Positions 15,003 through 22,735 of a stretch of 33,601 nt of DNA are shown here, piece after piece. The stretch's first letter is position 1. Each line of letters opens with the position of its first letter. The notes under the pieces are model-generated. The model was not told the DNA's origin. It saw only the letters and a program-made list of their open reading frames with translations, and did no database searches. Source of the stretch: Candidatus Saccharimonadota bacterium (GTDB lineage Bacteria > Patescibacteriota > Saccharimonadia > Saccharimonadales > Saccharimonadaceae); NCBI GenBank assembly GCA_017431945.1, contig JAFRJZ010000024.1, forward strand, positions 1-33,601, in the 5' to 3' direction. A program made the translations under genes and the position numbers.

Positions 15003-15169
15003 GTAGTAGATTTCTGTTAAGTACCTTGCCAACAATAGGGCGCAAAAATTGTGCATTTTTACGACAGAAAACTGCAAAAAACATGCATTTTGTCCCTGTT
15101 AAAAGTCTGTTAATACCCTAAACAATTTGGCCCATAAGAACCTGTCTTTGAATAATTCTCTTATCTCAT

Positions 15170-16027
15170 CTAAAGCTTACTTACGTTTGTGAAAATGTAA
15201 TCTGAGCCTTCTTTTTCAAACGTTAGTTGATATTTAGGCAAATCGTCTTCGTGTTCTCTGAGATAGGTAGCACCGAGATAATTAGAACTATCTCCAGAGA
15301 TTTCTTCATTCCCATTACTTAATGCTATATATTTCTTCCACTCACCACCAGTATAATCATCAAATATATGTATATAAGCAATGTCCGTTGTTAGTTTATT
15401 ATCATCAACAGAATAGTCAAGAATTTCATAAGCATATGTAGATGAATCAACTCCTCCACACCTAGTAATTGAAATATATTTGTTATACTCTGCAGAGTAA
15501 AAAGGCACAAAACACCAGAAGTTTTCTTGGTTCTGAACATTGCTACCAGAGCCGAACAAACTATGGTAAGCGTCATTTATATCGTCGTAGGTAAAACTGT
15601 ATTCATAATCTGCCGTATCACCGCTAGGCGTACCAGCATCTTCGTGGGTTGCGCTGATTTTATCAGCATAGTTAAGACTTTTAAGAGAGAGGTAATACTT
15701 ATATTGTTCAGTTAGACCGTTTTCAAATAGATTATTTTCTGTTGACGTTACATTGTAGTCAAAACTAACATATTTATTAAGTAGATCTTTTACTTGTTTC
15801 AAGCTCAAAGTATCAGAATTGTCGGAAACAGTCGCAGTTTCATCTTTGGGGGCATCGGCTTGACTATCTTTTTGTGAACTCCGCATCATACCATAAACGC
15901 CAAACCCAATACCACAAACAGCCACAATACACGCGATTACCGTAGCAATTTTTAAGCCATTTCCACTTTTTTGTTTATTTTCCGCCATTGGCGCTACTGG
16001 TACGCCAGTATCTGCATTTTGTTCCAC
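15170..16027 (-). CDS. Hypothetical single-pass membrane protein
   Basis: 285 residues, family not recognised. A short cytoplasmic N-terminus with Pro/Val/Ala (GVPVAPMAENK) precedes one transmembrane helix at about 25-47 (IATVIACIVAVCGIGFGVYG). A Ser/Asp/Lys linker (about 50-72) leads to an acidic, Tyr-rich extracellular domain with two Cys (NFWCFV, ITRCGG) that may form a disulfide. The layout resembles the protein at 2943-3746. The start is GTG, chosen because AAAGGAAG lies directly upstream and a TGTTACAAT promoter (complement of 16059-16067) sits about 30 nt before it. A separate minus-strand gene between plus-strand neighbours. Confidence 0.8.
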   Translation of the reverse strand: MEQNADTGVPVAPMAENKQKSGNGLKIATVIACIVAVCGIGFGVYGMMRSSQKDSQADAPKDETATVSDNSDTLSLKQVKDLLNKYVSFDYNVTSTENNLFENGLTEQYKYYLSLKSLNYADKISATHEDAGTPSGDTADYEYSFTYDDINDAYHSLFGSGSNVQNQENFWCFVPFYSAEYNKYISITRCGGVDSSTYAYEILDYSVDDNKLTTDIAYIHIFDDYTGGEWKKYIALSNGNEEISGDSSNYLGATYLREHEDDLPKYQLTFEKEGSDYIFTNVSKL

Positions 16028-16058
16028 TAAACTTCCTTTCTAAAATACTTATGTTTCT

Positions 16059-16067
16059 ATTGTAACA
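16059..16067 (-). promoter_or_regulatory. Extended -10 promoter (TGTTACAAT)
   Basis: TG-T-TACAAT on the minus strand, predicting a leader of about 25 nt with an AAAGGAAG ribosome binding site before the GTG start. Confidence 0.6.
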
Positions 16068-16100
16068 TAATTTAACTTTTCCCGAATATCATCTTTGTAG

Positions 16101-16127
16101 ATTGTTAATGCCTGCCCAATTCGCCCC
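16101..16127 (+). repeat. Intergenic repeat copy 1 (ATTGTTAATG... motif)
   Basis: 27-nt stretch that recurs at 16680-16706 with only three or so differences (ATTGTTAATG-C/T-CT-G/A-CCCAATTC-G/A-CCCC). A weaker resemblance lies at about 15110-15133. Each clear copy precedes a plus-strand promoter, but at different distances from the -10 box. Confidence 0.6.
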
Positions 16128-16145
16128 ATAGCTATTGATATCGAC

Positions 16146-16169
16146 AGTAGATGATCTCTATGATAAAAT
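16146..16169 (+). promoter_or_regulatory. Extended -10 promoter (TGATAAAAT), leaderless gene
   Basis: TG-A-TAAAAT at 16161-16169, with TCGACA 17 nt before the TAAAAT (16141-16146) as a partial -35. The ATG at 16177 begins 7 nt after the -10 box. Confidence 0.55.
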
Positions 16170-16176
16170 ACAGGGG

Positions 16177-16575
16177 ATGAATAATAAAAAAGCCAAGCAA
16201 GGTAGAATTATAATTCCAGGTGGTCGTAAGCCGTGGCCACACGAACTTCGTATTGCAAATATTTTAGCAATGGCTGGACATAATATAGAATTTCTATCAG
16301 AATCAAATACGAGTACTGCCGATATTTTACTGGATGGTATTGAATACGAAATGAAATCTCCGTTTACCAATAAGCCTGATAAATTAGAACGCAATATTAA
16401 GCGTGGGTTGAAGCAGTCCAAAAATATTATTTTCGATTCATCAAGAATAAAAAACATGCGAGACGATAATCTCCGAAGATTTCTAACTAGAAAGGTTAAA
16501 GGGCAGAAACAGATTGGCGAGTTCATTCTTATCACAAAACATGGTCAAATTATTGACATTAAATCACTAATTTGA
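16177..16575 (+). CDS. CdiA-C tRNase-like / PD-(D/E)XK nuclease-fold protein
   Basis: 132 residues, a small stand-alone basic protein. The pattern HEL (Glu23), TADILLDGIEYEMKS (Asp49, then Glu58-x-Lys60), and GLKQSKNIIFD (Gln80) matches the PD-(D/E)XK-type tRNase domain found at the C-terminus of contact-dependent inhibition toxins and in some phage proteins. If so, it would cleave RNA (typically tRNA). No signal peptide, membrane segment or secretion domain is present, and no evident immunity gene is adjacent. The ATG at 16177 is preferred over the upstream in-frame TTG at 16135, because the TTG precedes the predicted promoter -10 box. It ends with its own terminator. The family assignment is from memory of the motif pattern; the function is inference. 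Confidence 0.62.
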   Translation: MNNKKAKQGRIIIPGGRKPWPHELRIANILAMAGHNIEFLSESNTSTADILLDGIEYEMKSPFTNKPDKLERNIKRGLKQSKNIIFDSSRIKNMRDDNLRRFLTRKVKGQKQIGEFILITKHGQIIDIKSLI

Positions 16576-16614
16576 TAAAATTATAAGTAATGAAGTTCTT
16601 GCACGGGGCAGTAT

Positions 16615-16639
16615 GCTCCTACCGCAGGAGCTTCTTTTT
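16615..16639 (+). terminator. Rho-independent terminator
   Basis: GCTCCT 16615-16620 pairs with AGGAGC 16626-16631 around a 5-nt loop, followed by TTCTTTTT. Confidence 0.8.
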
Positions 16640-16679
16640 GTAGTATTCGAGTAATCTGGCTCTACTATCTTCTCTATAA

Positions 16680-16706
16680 ATTGTTAATGTCTACCCAATT
16701 CACCCC
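16680..16706 (+). repeat. Intergenic repeat copy 2 (ATTGTTAATG... motif)
   Basis: Near-identical to 16101-16127. It lies about 15 nt upstream of the -10 box of the amino-acid importer operon, so it overlaps the -35 region there and could be an operator. It could also be a dispersed repeat. Confidence 0.6.
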
Positions 16707-16718
16707 ACCACTGGTTTG

Positions 16719-16727
16719 TGCTATAAT
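16719..16727 (+). promoter_or_regulatory. Extended -10 promoter of the amino-acid ABC operon (TGCTATAAT), leaderless
   Basis: TG-C-TATAAT ends 6 nt before the ATG at 16734. No Shine-Dalgarno is visible. Confidence 0.65.
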
Positions 16728-16733
16728 AAGTTT

Positions 16734-17615
16734 ATGGTTAAAAAGCGGTCTAGCAAGGTTTTGCAGTTTTTTGCTAATTGGTGGCTATTAATATTACTTT
16801 TTATCGGCTTTTCCATCCTTAATACCATTACACTTATCCAAAACATCAAAAGCTATGATTACACAGTCGAGACCAACGCTTTCTTTGCTCCCTTTGAGTA
16901 CTATGATAATCGCCAAATTGTCGGTGTTGATGTCGAAATCATTAATCGCGTCGCTGAGAAATTAGATGCCGATATCGACATCAAAAATGTCGAGTTTGGC
17001 ATGATCATTGATAATGTTGCTAATGGCGTAATTGCTGATGCTGGTGCAGCTGGTCTCACTATTACTCCCGCGCGTGCCGAAAAAGTAGATTTTAGCATCC
17101 CTTATTACACTTCAGTCCAATACGTAATTTTCGATCCTATGAATCCACCGGAAATTAAAAATGATTATATAGTCTGGGATGCTTTAAGCGGTAAAGTCAT
17201 TGGCACTCAGACCGGCAGCACTGGTTATTTATTTACTTCTGACGAAATCGAAGAGGGAGTGCTCAAAGATACCAATACCAAGCTCAAAGGCCTTGATTCA
17301 CATCAGATAGCCGCCGATGCTATCAAGGCTCATATTATTGATTATGCCATCGCCGACGAACTCGCCGCTAAATTTATCGTCGAGAAAAATCCAGGTCTAG
17401 CTGCTTTGCCGCTTTATTATTCCGGCGAAAGTCCCGATGAAGCAGATTATCCCGCCGAAGAATCTTACGCCATCGCTGTCAACAAACAGCGTCCCGAACT
17501 TCTAGAGGCTTTCAATGAAGTCTTGTCTGAAATGTTAATACCAGATGAAGAAGGTAAAACCGAAATGGATAAATTAATATTAAAATATATGGGGCTTTTT
17601 GAGGAGGAGAGCTAA
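16734..17615 (+). CDS. Amino-acid ABC transporter, membrane-anchored substrate-binding protein
   Basis: 293 residues. An N-terminal hydrophobic segment (about 14-36, WWLLILLFIGFSILNTITL) has no lipobox Cys, so it is probably an uncleaved anchor. The rest is a family-3 extracellular solute-binding domain with typical landmarks: FAPFEYYDN near the start, GVDVEIINRVAEKL, GLTITPARAEKVDFSIPYYTS (ligand-site Arg in TPAR) and the hinge region GKVIGTQTGSTGYLF. It delivers a polar amino acid to the permease encoded next. An upstream in-frame GTG at 16716 lies inside the promoter, so ATG 16734 is the start. Stop and next start overlap by 1 nt. Confidence 0.9.
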   Translation: MVKKRSSKVLQFFANWWLLILLFIGFSILNTITLIQNIKSYDYTVETNAFFAPFEYYDNRQIVGVDVEIINRVAEKLDADIDIKNVEFGMIIDNVANGVIADAGAAGLTITPARAEKVDFSIPYYTSVQYVIFDPMNPPEIKNDYIVWDALSGKVIGTQTGSTGYLFTSDEIEEGVLKDTNTKLKGLDSHQIAADAIKAHIIDYAIADELAAKFIVEKNPGLAALPLYYSGESPDEADYPAEESYAIAVNKQRPELLEAFNEVLSEMLIPDEEGKTEMDKLILKYMGLFEEES

Positions 17616-18316
17616 TGTCGGATTTCTTTAATAAAACCATCGAACTATTTACTACACCGCAATATATCGAAGCTATGTTGCACGGCTTTTTGCTTACTTT
17701 ACAAATCGCCTTTTTTGCCATTATTATTGGTCTAATTATTGGTACCGTCGTCGCTTTAGTAGATACCGCCAAAGCTTCAAAATGGATGATGCTACCCAAA
17801 CTTATTTGTAAAATTTATACCACCATCATTCGTGGTACTCCAATGGCTCTGCAATTATTCATTATGTTTTTTGTTATTTTTGCTATCAAAGGTTTTCCAC
17901 AAATTATCATCGCTATTCTCGCCTTTGGCTTCAATTCTGGTGCTTATGTCGCTGAGGTAATTCGTAGCGGTATCCAATCAGTTGATCCCGGTCAAAAAGA
18001 AGCTGGTCTCGCTCTTGGCCTCAAAAACGTCACCATCTTCCGCAAAATTATCGCTCCACAGGCTATCAAAAATATCATCCCCGCCCTGGGCAACGAAATC
18101 ATCACCGTCATCAAAGAGACCGCTATTGTCGGCATGGTCGGCCTCTACGATCTCAACATGGCCGCCAAAGATATTGGTTCTGGCCAAAACATGGCAAGCT
18201 ATATCGTTCCAATGTTTGTGGCTGCACTGTTCTACCTTGCTGTGGTATACTTAATTACATTTGCGATTAAACGCGTCGAAAAAAGATTGCGCAAGAGTGA
18301 TTTGAAAGCGGCTTAA
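17615..18316 (+). CDS. Amino-acid ABC transporter permease (HisMQ/GlnP type)
   Basis: 233 residues with about five membrane segments. It carries the binding-protein-dependent permease signature: TIIRGTPMALQLFIMF, then AYVAEVIRSGIQSVDPGQKEAGLALGL (EAA loop that contacts the ATPase), and IVGMVGLYDLNMAAKDIG. It forms the membrane channel for the binding protein upstream and the ATPase downstream. GAGGAGGA lies directly before the ATG, which overlaps the upstream stop (TAATG). Confidence 0.95.
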   Translation: MSDFFNKTIELFTTPQYIEAMLHGFLLTLQIAFFAIIIGLIIGTVVALVDTAKASKWMMLPKLICKIYTTIIRGTPMALQLFIMFFVIFAIKGFPQIIIAILAFGFNSGAYVAEVIRSGIQSVDPGQKEAGLALGLKNVTIFRKIIAPQAIKNIIPALGNEIITVIKETAIVGMVGLYDLNMAAKDIGSGQNMASYIVPMFVAALFYLAVVYLITFAIKRVEKRLRKSDLKAA

Positions 18317-18326
18317 AGGAGACAAC

Positions 18327-19055
18327 ATGGATAATAAAATCATCAAAATCAAAGATTTAAAAAAAGAATTTGGCAAGAATAAAGTTTTGCGTGGTATTGA
18401 TTTTGCGCTTGACCCAGGCGAGACTGTGGTAGTGCTTGGCCCTTCTGGCTCTGGCAAATCCACTTTTTTGCGCTGCATCAACCGCATGGAAGAACCCACC
18501 GCCGGCGAGATTTATTTCAAAGACACTCTCATCACCGATAAAAACATTCAAAAAATGCGCCAAAAAATCGGCATGGTGTTCCAGCATTTTAATTTAATTT
18601 CTAATCTTAATGTCACGGACAATTTAATCATGGCTCCGGTCACTCTCAAACTAATGAGCGAAGAAAAGGCCGAGCAAAAGGCTCACCACTTGCTCAGACA
18701 TATCGGCTTATCTAGCAAAGCCGAAGCCTACCCCGCTAGTCTTTCTGGTGGCCAAAAACAGCGCATCGCCATCATTCGTGCCATGATGATGGACCCTGAA
18801 GTATTATTATTTGACGAACCTACTTCTGCTCTCGACCCCGAAGCTATCGGCGATGTCCTTAGTCTAATCCGCGAGGTTGACAAGCTCGGTATGACTTTGA
18901 CGATCGTCACTCACGAAATGGGCTTCGCCCGTGAAATTGCCTCTCGTATCGTCTTTATCGACGAAGGCAAAGTCCTCGAAGAGGGCACACCTGAAGCATT
19001 TTTCACTCATCCCAAGACCCCTCGCGTCAAAGAATTTCTCAAAAAAGTGTTATAA
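18327..19055 (+). CDS. Amino-acid ABC transporter ATP-binding protein (GlnQ/HisP type)
   Basis: 242 residues, the standard length for this family. Walker A GPSGSGKST (about 36-44), Q-loop VFQHFNLI, signature LSGGQKQR, Walker B LLFDEPTSALDPE, and switch His in VTHEMGFAREI. It energises the permease upstream. AAGGAGA sits 8 nt before the ATG. The TAA stop is part of the TATAAT box of the next gene, so the cell-division-type gene downstream has a promoter buried in this gene's end. Confidence 0.96.
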   Translation: MDNKIIKIKDLKKEFGKNKVLRGIDFALDPGETVVVLGPSGSGKSTFLRCINRMEEPTAGEIYFKDTLITDKNIQKMRQKIGMVFQHFNLISNLNVTDNLIMAPVTLKLMSEEKAEQKAHHLLRHIGLSSKAEAYPASLSGGQKQRIAIIRAMMMDPEVLLFDEPTSALDPEAIGDVLSLIREVDKLGMTLTIVTHEMGFAREIASRIVFIDEGKVLEEGTPEAFFTHPKTPRVKEFLKKVL

Positions 19056-19056
19056 T
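19048..19056 (+). promoter_or_regulatory. Extended -10 promoter (TGTTATAAT), leaderless gene
   Basis: TG-T-TATAAT overlaps the stop codon of the ATPase gene and ends 7 nt before the ATG at 19064. No Shine-Dalgarno is visible. Confidence 0.65.
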
Positions 19057-19063
19057 ATACATA

Positions 19064-19498
19064 ATGCAAAAGCTTAAAACCAAACTTCGCCAACTCAGTT
19101 ACAAGACTAAATACGATTATCTTACTTTTGATAATATTATTCTGGCTATCGCCGGTGTTCTCTGCCTCGCTTGGACTTGGGGTTCTATCTCTTCTACCTC
19201 GCGCAACTGGGAACTTGCTCAGACGGTCGCCGAACGCCAAAGGGAACTATCGCTCATGCAGTTAGAAAGTGAGACTTTGGAACTTGAGAACGATTATTAC
19301 AAATCTCCTGAATACCAAGAACTCGCCGCTCGTCGCCTTGCCAACAAAAAGCTCCCAGGTGAAAACATGATTTACCTTGCTGAGAATTCCGAATCTGCCA
19401 AGACTAAGCATCAGGCCGAAATTACCACTCCCGCCGAGACGGTCGCCGACGACCGTTCCAATATCGAGCAATGGTTTATTTTCCTCTTTGGCGCCTAA
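19064..19498 (+). CDS. FtsB/DivIC-like septum formation initiator family protein
   Basis: 144 residues: a basic cytoplasmic N-terminus (KLKTKLRQ), one transmembrane helix at about 25-44, then a coiled coil (ETVAERQRELSLMQLE-type heptads, about 52-76) ending in SPEYQELAARRLANKKLPGE. The short membrane anchor, coiled coil and the element close to its end fit FtsB/DivIC divisome proteins, which link early and late division proteins. The 50-residue polar tail is longer than in many members. The start ATG is fixed by the promoter 7 nt upstream. It is separately promoted from the pilus operon that follows. Confidence 0.78.
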   Translation: MQKLKTKLRQLSYKTKYDYLTFDNIILAIAGVLCLAWTWGSISSTSRNWELAQTVAERQRELSLMQLESETLELENDYYKSPEYQELAARRLANKKLPGENMIYLAENSESAKTKHQAEITTPAETVADDRSNIEQWFIFLFGA

Positions 19499-19539
19499 GT
19501 TAAAATAAACATAAAAATCTTCCACATTTGCCAAAATTA

Positions 19540-19548
19540 TGCTACAAT
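19540..19548 (+). promoter_or_regulatory. Extended -10 promoter of the pilin/surface-protein operon (TGCTACAAT)
   Basis: TG-C-TACAAT predicts a leader of about 22 nt before the ATG at 19578. The six genes from 19578 to 26275 are spaced by 9 nt or overlap, so this promoter probably serves all of them. Confidence 0.6.
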
Positions 19549-19577
19549 AAGAATAAGCAAAATGGGATTTTATTTAT

Positions 19578-20369
19578 ATGGCAAAAGAAAATATATCAAA
19601 CAATAATTCTGCGGTGGGAGATTCCTCTAATAACCCCCCTGCCGATTTAAGTTATAAATCACAAAATATCGTCAGTAGCAAATCTCACAAGAAAAAGTCT
19701 GCTGAGTTTGCTAAAGACAAACCGTCTACCGCTGACCACATTCTTCATCGTCTCCACCTAGATAAAATTAGTCATCAAAAACTCATCATCATCGCCGTCG
19801 CCGTTATTGTCGTTTTTGGTTCTGGTATCGCCTTCGGTATCGGTATTCTTATCGACCGCGTCAACAATCAATCTACCGACGAGATAGCCACCGGCGGTTC
19901 TGGCAGTGATAACTACGACCAAGATGATTACACTACTAGCAGTAAAATGACAGACGAACAAGACACCAGTTTTGATGAAATGATAGCAGACATCGAGAAT
20001 CTCAAAAACGAACAAATCACCGCCGCTGAGGCCGAAGCTGACGCCACTAATGATTCTAATAAAAAAGCCGAAGCCTTTTATAAGCGTATCAACCAAATGC
20101 TTGAGCAGGGTGCTGCACAGGTAGCTGGTAGACTAATAGAAGAAGGTGATGCTTATTTTGCTAATGACCCAGCTGGTCTACTAGCGATGTATAAAGGCAT
20201 CAATTACGAGTATTTAGCCTACGAAGGCTCACTTTTGCCGTATTATGAAAAAATCATGCAATTAGCCAAGCAACTTGGCGACGACAAAACCATATCTGAA
20301 TGGCAGGGCAGATATAATGAAGCCAAGACACTTCACGATAATTATCAAGCTGCCGGGGAGGAGGAATAA
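19578..20369 (+). CDS. Single-pass membrane protein, first gene of minor-pilin operon
   Basis: 263 residues. Cytoplasmic region 1-68 is polar and Lys-rich. Transmembrane helix at 69-91 (LIIIAVAVIVVFGSGIAFGI). A Gly/Ser/Asp linker (about 97-120) leads to an acidic helical region (about 125-263) containing tetratricopeptide-like helices (KKAEAFYKRINQMLEQGA, LLPYYEKIMQLAKQLG). I do not recognise a named family. The single-pass topology and the position at the head of the pilin operon suggest a role in assembly or anchoring of the pilus, comparable to inner-membrane assembly proteins, but this is inference. Its stop overlaps the next start (TAATG). Confidence 0.82.
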   Translation: MAKENISNNNSAVGDSSNNPPADLSYKSQNIVSSKSHKKKSAEFAKDKPSTADHILHRLHLDKISHQKLIIIAVAVIVVFGSGIAFGIGILIDRVNNQSTDEIATGGSGSDNYDQDDYTTSSKMTDEQDTSFDEMIADIENLKNEQITAAEAEADATNDSNKKAEAFYKRINQMLEQGAAQVAGRLIEEGDAYFANDPAGLLAMYKGINYEYLAYEGSLLPYYEKIMQLAKQLGDDKTISEWQGRYNEAKTLHDNYQAAGEEE

Positions 20370-22726
20370 TGGAGATTCTATCTATGAACAAAAAACGCAA
20401 ACGTAATCTCAAAGTGCTAATCACGGCATTTTTCAGTATCGCTTTATTAGCTATCGCTGGCACATTTTATTTACAAAGCTTCATTTTAAAAGAAGAATAT
20501 GTTAGCGCCAACACTAAAGTTTCCGTCAAGAATTTAGCCAAAAAGGGTTATCGATGGACGCAGGACGGCAGAAAAGGCGTTGATTTAGCCCACTGTGGCT
20601 TTAGCCAACGCAATAAGACTGGTAGTTTCACATGTAACACCACTGGCAATGCCACTGAACAACGCTGGGCAAACGACATAAAAGTCAAACGCGCCGACTG
20701 GATTCGTAACCACGAAAGCGGCGCTGAGTGCTGGATAGACGGCAAAAAGAGATCCACGAGCTCCCCTTATTTTACCAACAACAGCAAAGTATTGAGTAGC
20801 AAATGTAGTAACATAGATGATAAACTCCACGACGCTATGACTGGCAATAATGGCAACCCTTATGATGGCTGGCATTATCCCACTCTATTCACCTATAGAG
20901 TCACTATAAATGGCGACAGATATCAAGGTTACGGTTATTGTACAAGCGACAATGGCGATGCTACTACAGCAGACTCTAATATTGATAAAGTAAAATATCG
21001 CGTAGTAGAGGTAATCAGCGACGAAACCAAGTCCGATGAGGGTTCTTGTGTAAAGAAAAGAAAAGTCAAAGCCAGGTTACAAGTATACATTATCACTAAA
21101 AGTGGTAAGCAAAATGTCTTGAGTGATTGGCGTAATGATGGCAAATACAAACGCGGTAGCATCGTAGTGACCGCAGAAGAAGAGGTAAATGAATGTGAAG
21201 ATTGTTACAAAAAAGAGCCCGACGAGTCCAAGTGGCCTCAATGTGATGGCTCTAACGGTCCTTGCTGTAAACCCGACAATCCTCCAGGTAACCCTTCTGG
21301 CGGCCCCGGGTCATCCGATTTCTCCGTTAGCATCAACGAAAATCTCCTCTTTGCTGGCGAGGGTGACGTAAACTCTTCATTAACGGTTAAAACAAAGGCT
21401 ACTAAAGATCTCGGCAAACGCACTGGGAGCTACCCGGAAGATTACACAGAAGTCAAAGAAGACACTCACGATGTCTACCTTGTACAATTTGCTATTCCAG
21501 ACGGCAAGAAAGCTGGTGGTGGATTTGGCGCAGCCGATGCTCCAGGCATTTCTGATACTAGTGGATTAATCGGTTTTGTTAACGGTAGAATCGGCGGGAT
21601 CATCAGCGGCGATGGACATAAACAAATTGCATCAATTAATAATATCAAGGGCTCCCAATCTAAAAGCACCTCCGCTAAATCTGTCGCCCCAGACCTCATT
21701 GACAACAAATCTGCAGTTGGCGGTAAATACTGCGTCGCCGCGCTTGAGACCACTACTCACCATGTATATCACCACGATCGTTATCCTGTATATAGAACAG
21801 ATTCAGAGGGCAATAGGGTCTTTGTTAGGTACAGATATGAAATATTTACCACCAACGATTTTGACCCCAAACTCAGTCGCGCCTCCAATGTCGAGTGTCG
21901 TCCTATCGCCAAACGCCCCTACTATCAAGTAGAAAACGCTTCTGCCTTTAGCGCAGGCGATGTCAGTACTTTTGACACTTCCGACAAGCAAGTGGGTTTG
22001 ACTATTACAGGTAATCCAGACAGTAGTAAAAAACGCAAATTTGGTTCCTGGGCTGAATATCTCCTAGTCGTCGATGGCTCTGTCAATAAAGTTACTTCTG
22101 GCGCCGCTCTCGCTAACGGTATTATCGCTGATCCACTTACTATTGCCAACAAAAACGGATTAGGTAATGCCAATGTTGACAGCACTAATTTTGCCGAAGC
22201 TATTACCAACTATTATGCTTATGGTTATGGTAATAGCGAGGTCACTAATATGTCTGGTGGCACTATTTCTGACGTCGGCAACTTCGGTGGTAAACAAGTA
22301 CTCATTAGCAGCGGTGGCGTCACTATAAATGGTAATATTAATGCCGATGGCGGTTCGTTCTCGCCCAATAATGTCACACAACATATTATTATTGTTACCG
22401 ATGGCGATATCAATATCACCAAAGAAGTCAGTCAAATTGATGCCTGGCTCATCGCTCCTAATGGTAATATCAACACTTGTGATGGTGCTAAGCCCGAAGA
22501 TTGTGGTGATCCTCAGCTCGTCATCAACGGTCTTGTCGCCGCTAATAGTATTGATTTCGAGCGTGCCGCTGGCATGGAGACTCGCGGGACGACTGTCAAA
22601 GATAATGACGCCGCCGAAAAAGTTGTCTTCAGCCCTCTATCATATCTCTGGGGATATCAACAATCCGGAGTGCATACTGGTCAGACTGGCACTGTATTTA
22701 TCCGCGAGTTAGCACCAAGACAATAA
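20369..22726 (+). CDS. Large exported protein with C-terminal beta-repeat region, in pilin operon
   Basis: 785 residues, no family recognised. A basic N-terminus (MNKKRKRNLK) precedes one hydrophobic segment (about 17-36), giving an export signal or anchor. The N-terminal extracellular part (about 45-265) has several Cys (CGFSQRN, CNTTG, CWIDGK). A Cys/Pro/Gly-rich linker follows at about 273-312 (CEDCYKKEP, CCKPDNPPGNPSGG). The C-terminal third has repeating short strands such as GGVTINGNINADGG, DGDINITKE, APNGNINTC and LVINGLVAANSIDF, suggesting a beta-helix or bactofilin-like solenoid. It could be a tip adhesin or PilY1-like partner of the minor pilins encoded next, but no such domain is visible. 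The ATG at 20369 has GAGGAGG upstream. An internal ATG at 20384 is possible. Confidence 0.85.
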   Translation: MEILSMNKKRKRNLKVLITAFFSIALLAIAGTFYLQSFILKEEYVSANTKVSVKNLAKKGYRWTQDGRKGVDLAHCGFSQRNKTGSFTCNTTGNATEQRWANDIKVKRADWIRNHESGAECWIDGKKRSTSSPYFTNNSKVLSSKCSNIDDKLHDAMTGNNGNPYDGWHYPTLFTYRVTINGDRYQGYGYCTSDNGDATTADSNIDKVKYRVVEVISDETKSDEGSCVKKRKVKARLQVYIITKSGKQNVLSDWRNDGKYKRGSIVVTAEEEVNECEDCYKKEPDESKWPQCDGSNGPCCKPDNPPGNPSGGPGSSDFSVSINENLLFAGEGDVNSSLTVKTKATKDLGKRTGSYPEDYTEVKEDTHDVYLVQFAIPDGKKAGGGFGAADAPGISDTSGLIGFVNGRIGGIISGDGHKQIASINNIKGSQSKSTSAKSVAPDLIDNKSAVGGKYCVAALETTTHHVYHHDRYPVYRTDSEGNRVFVRYRYEIFTTNDFDPKLSRASNVECRPIAKRPYYQVENASAFSAGDVSTFDTSDKQVGLTITGNPDSSKKRKFGSWAEYLLVVDGSVNKVTSGAALANGIIADPLTIANKNGLGNANVDSTNFAEAITNYYAYGYGNSEVTNMSGGTISDVGNFGGKQVLISSGGVTINGNINADGGSFSPNNVTQHIIIVTDGDINITKEVSQIDAWLIAPNGNINTCDGAKPEDCGDPQLVINGLVAANSIDFERAAGMETRGTTVKDNDAAEKVVFSPLSYLWGYQQSGVHTGQTGTVFIRELAPRQ

Positions 22727-22735
22727 GGGAGTATC

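Noticed and set aside
16135-16176. TTG start at 16135 for the tRNase-like gene
   Set aside because: It lies upstream of the predicted -10 box. The ATG at 16177 fits the promoter and the domain start.
21576-21932. Frames inside the 785-residue surface protein gene on both strands
   Set aside because: Shadow frames with no ribosome binding site or recognisable motif. The long plus-strand frame is continuous with coupled start and stop.
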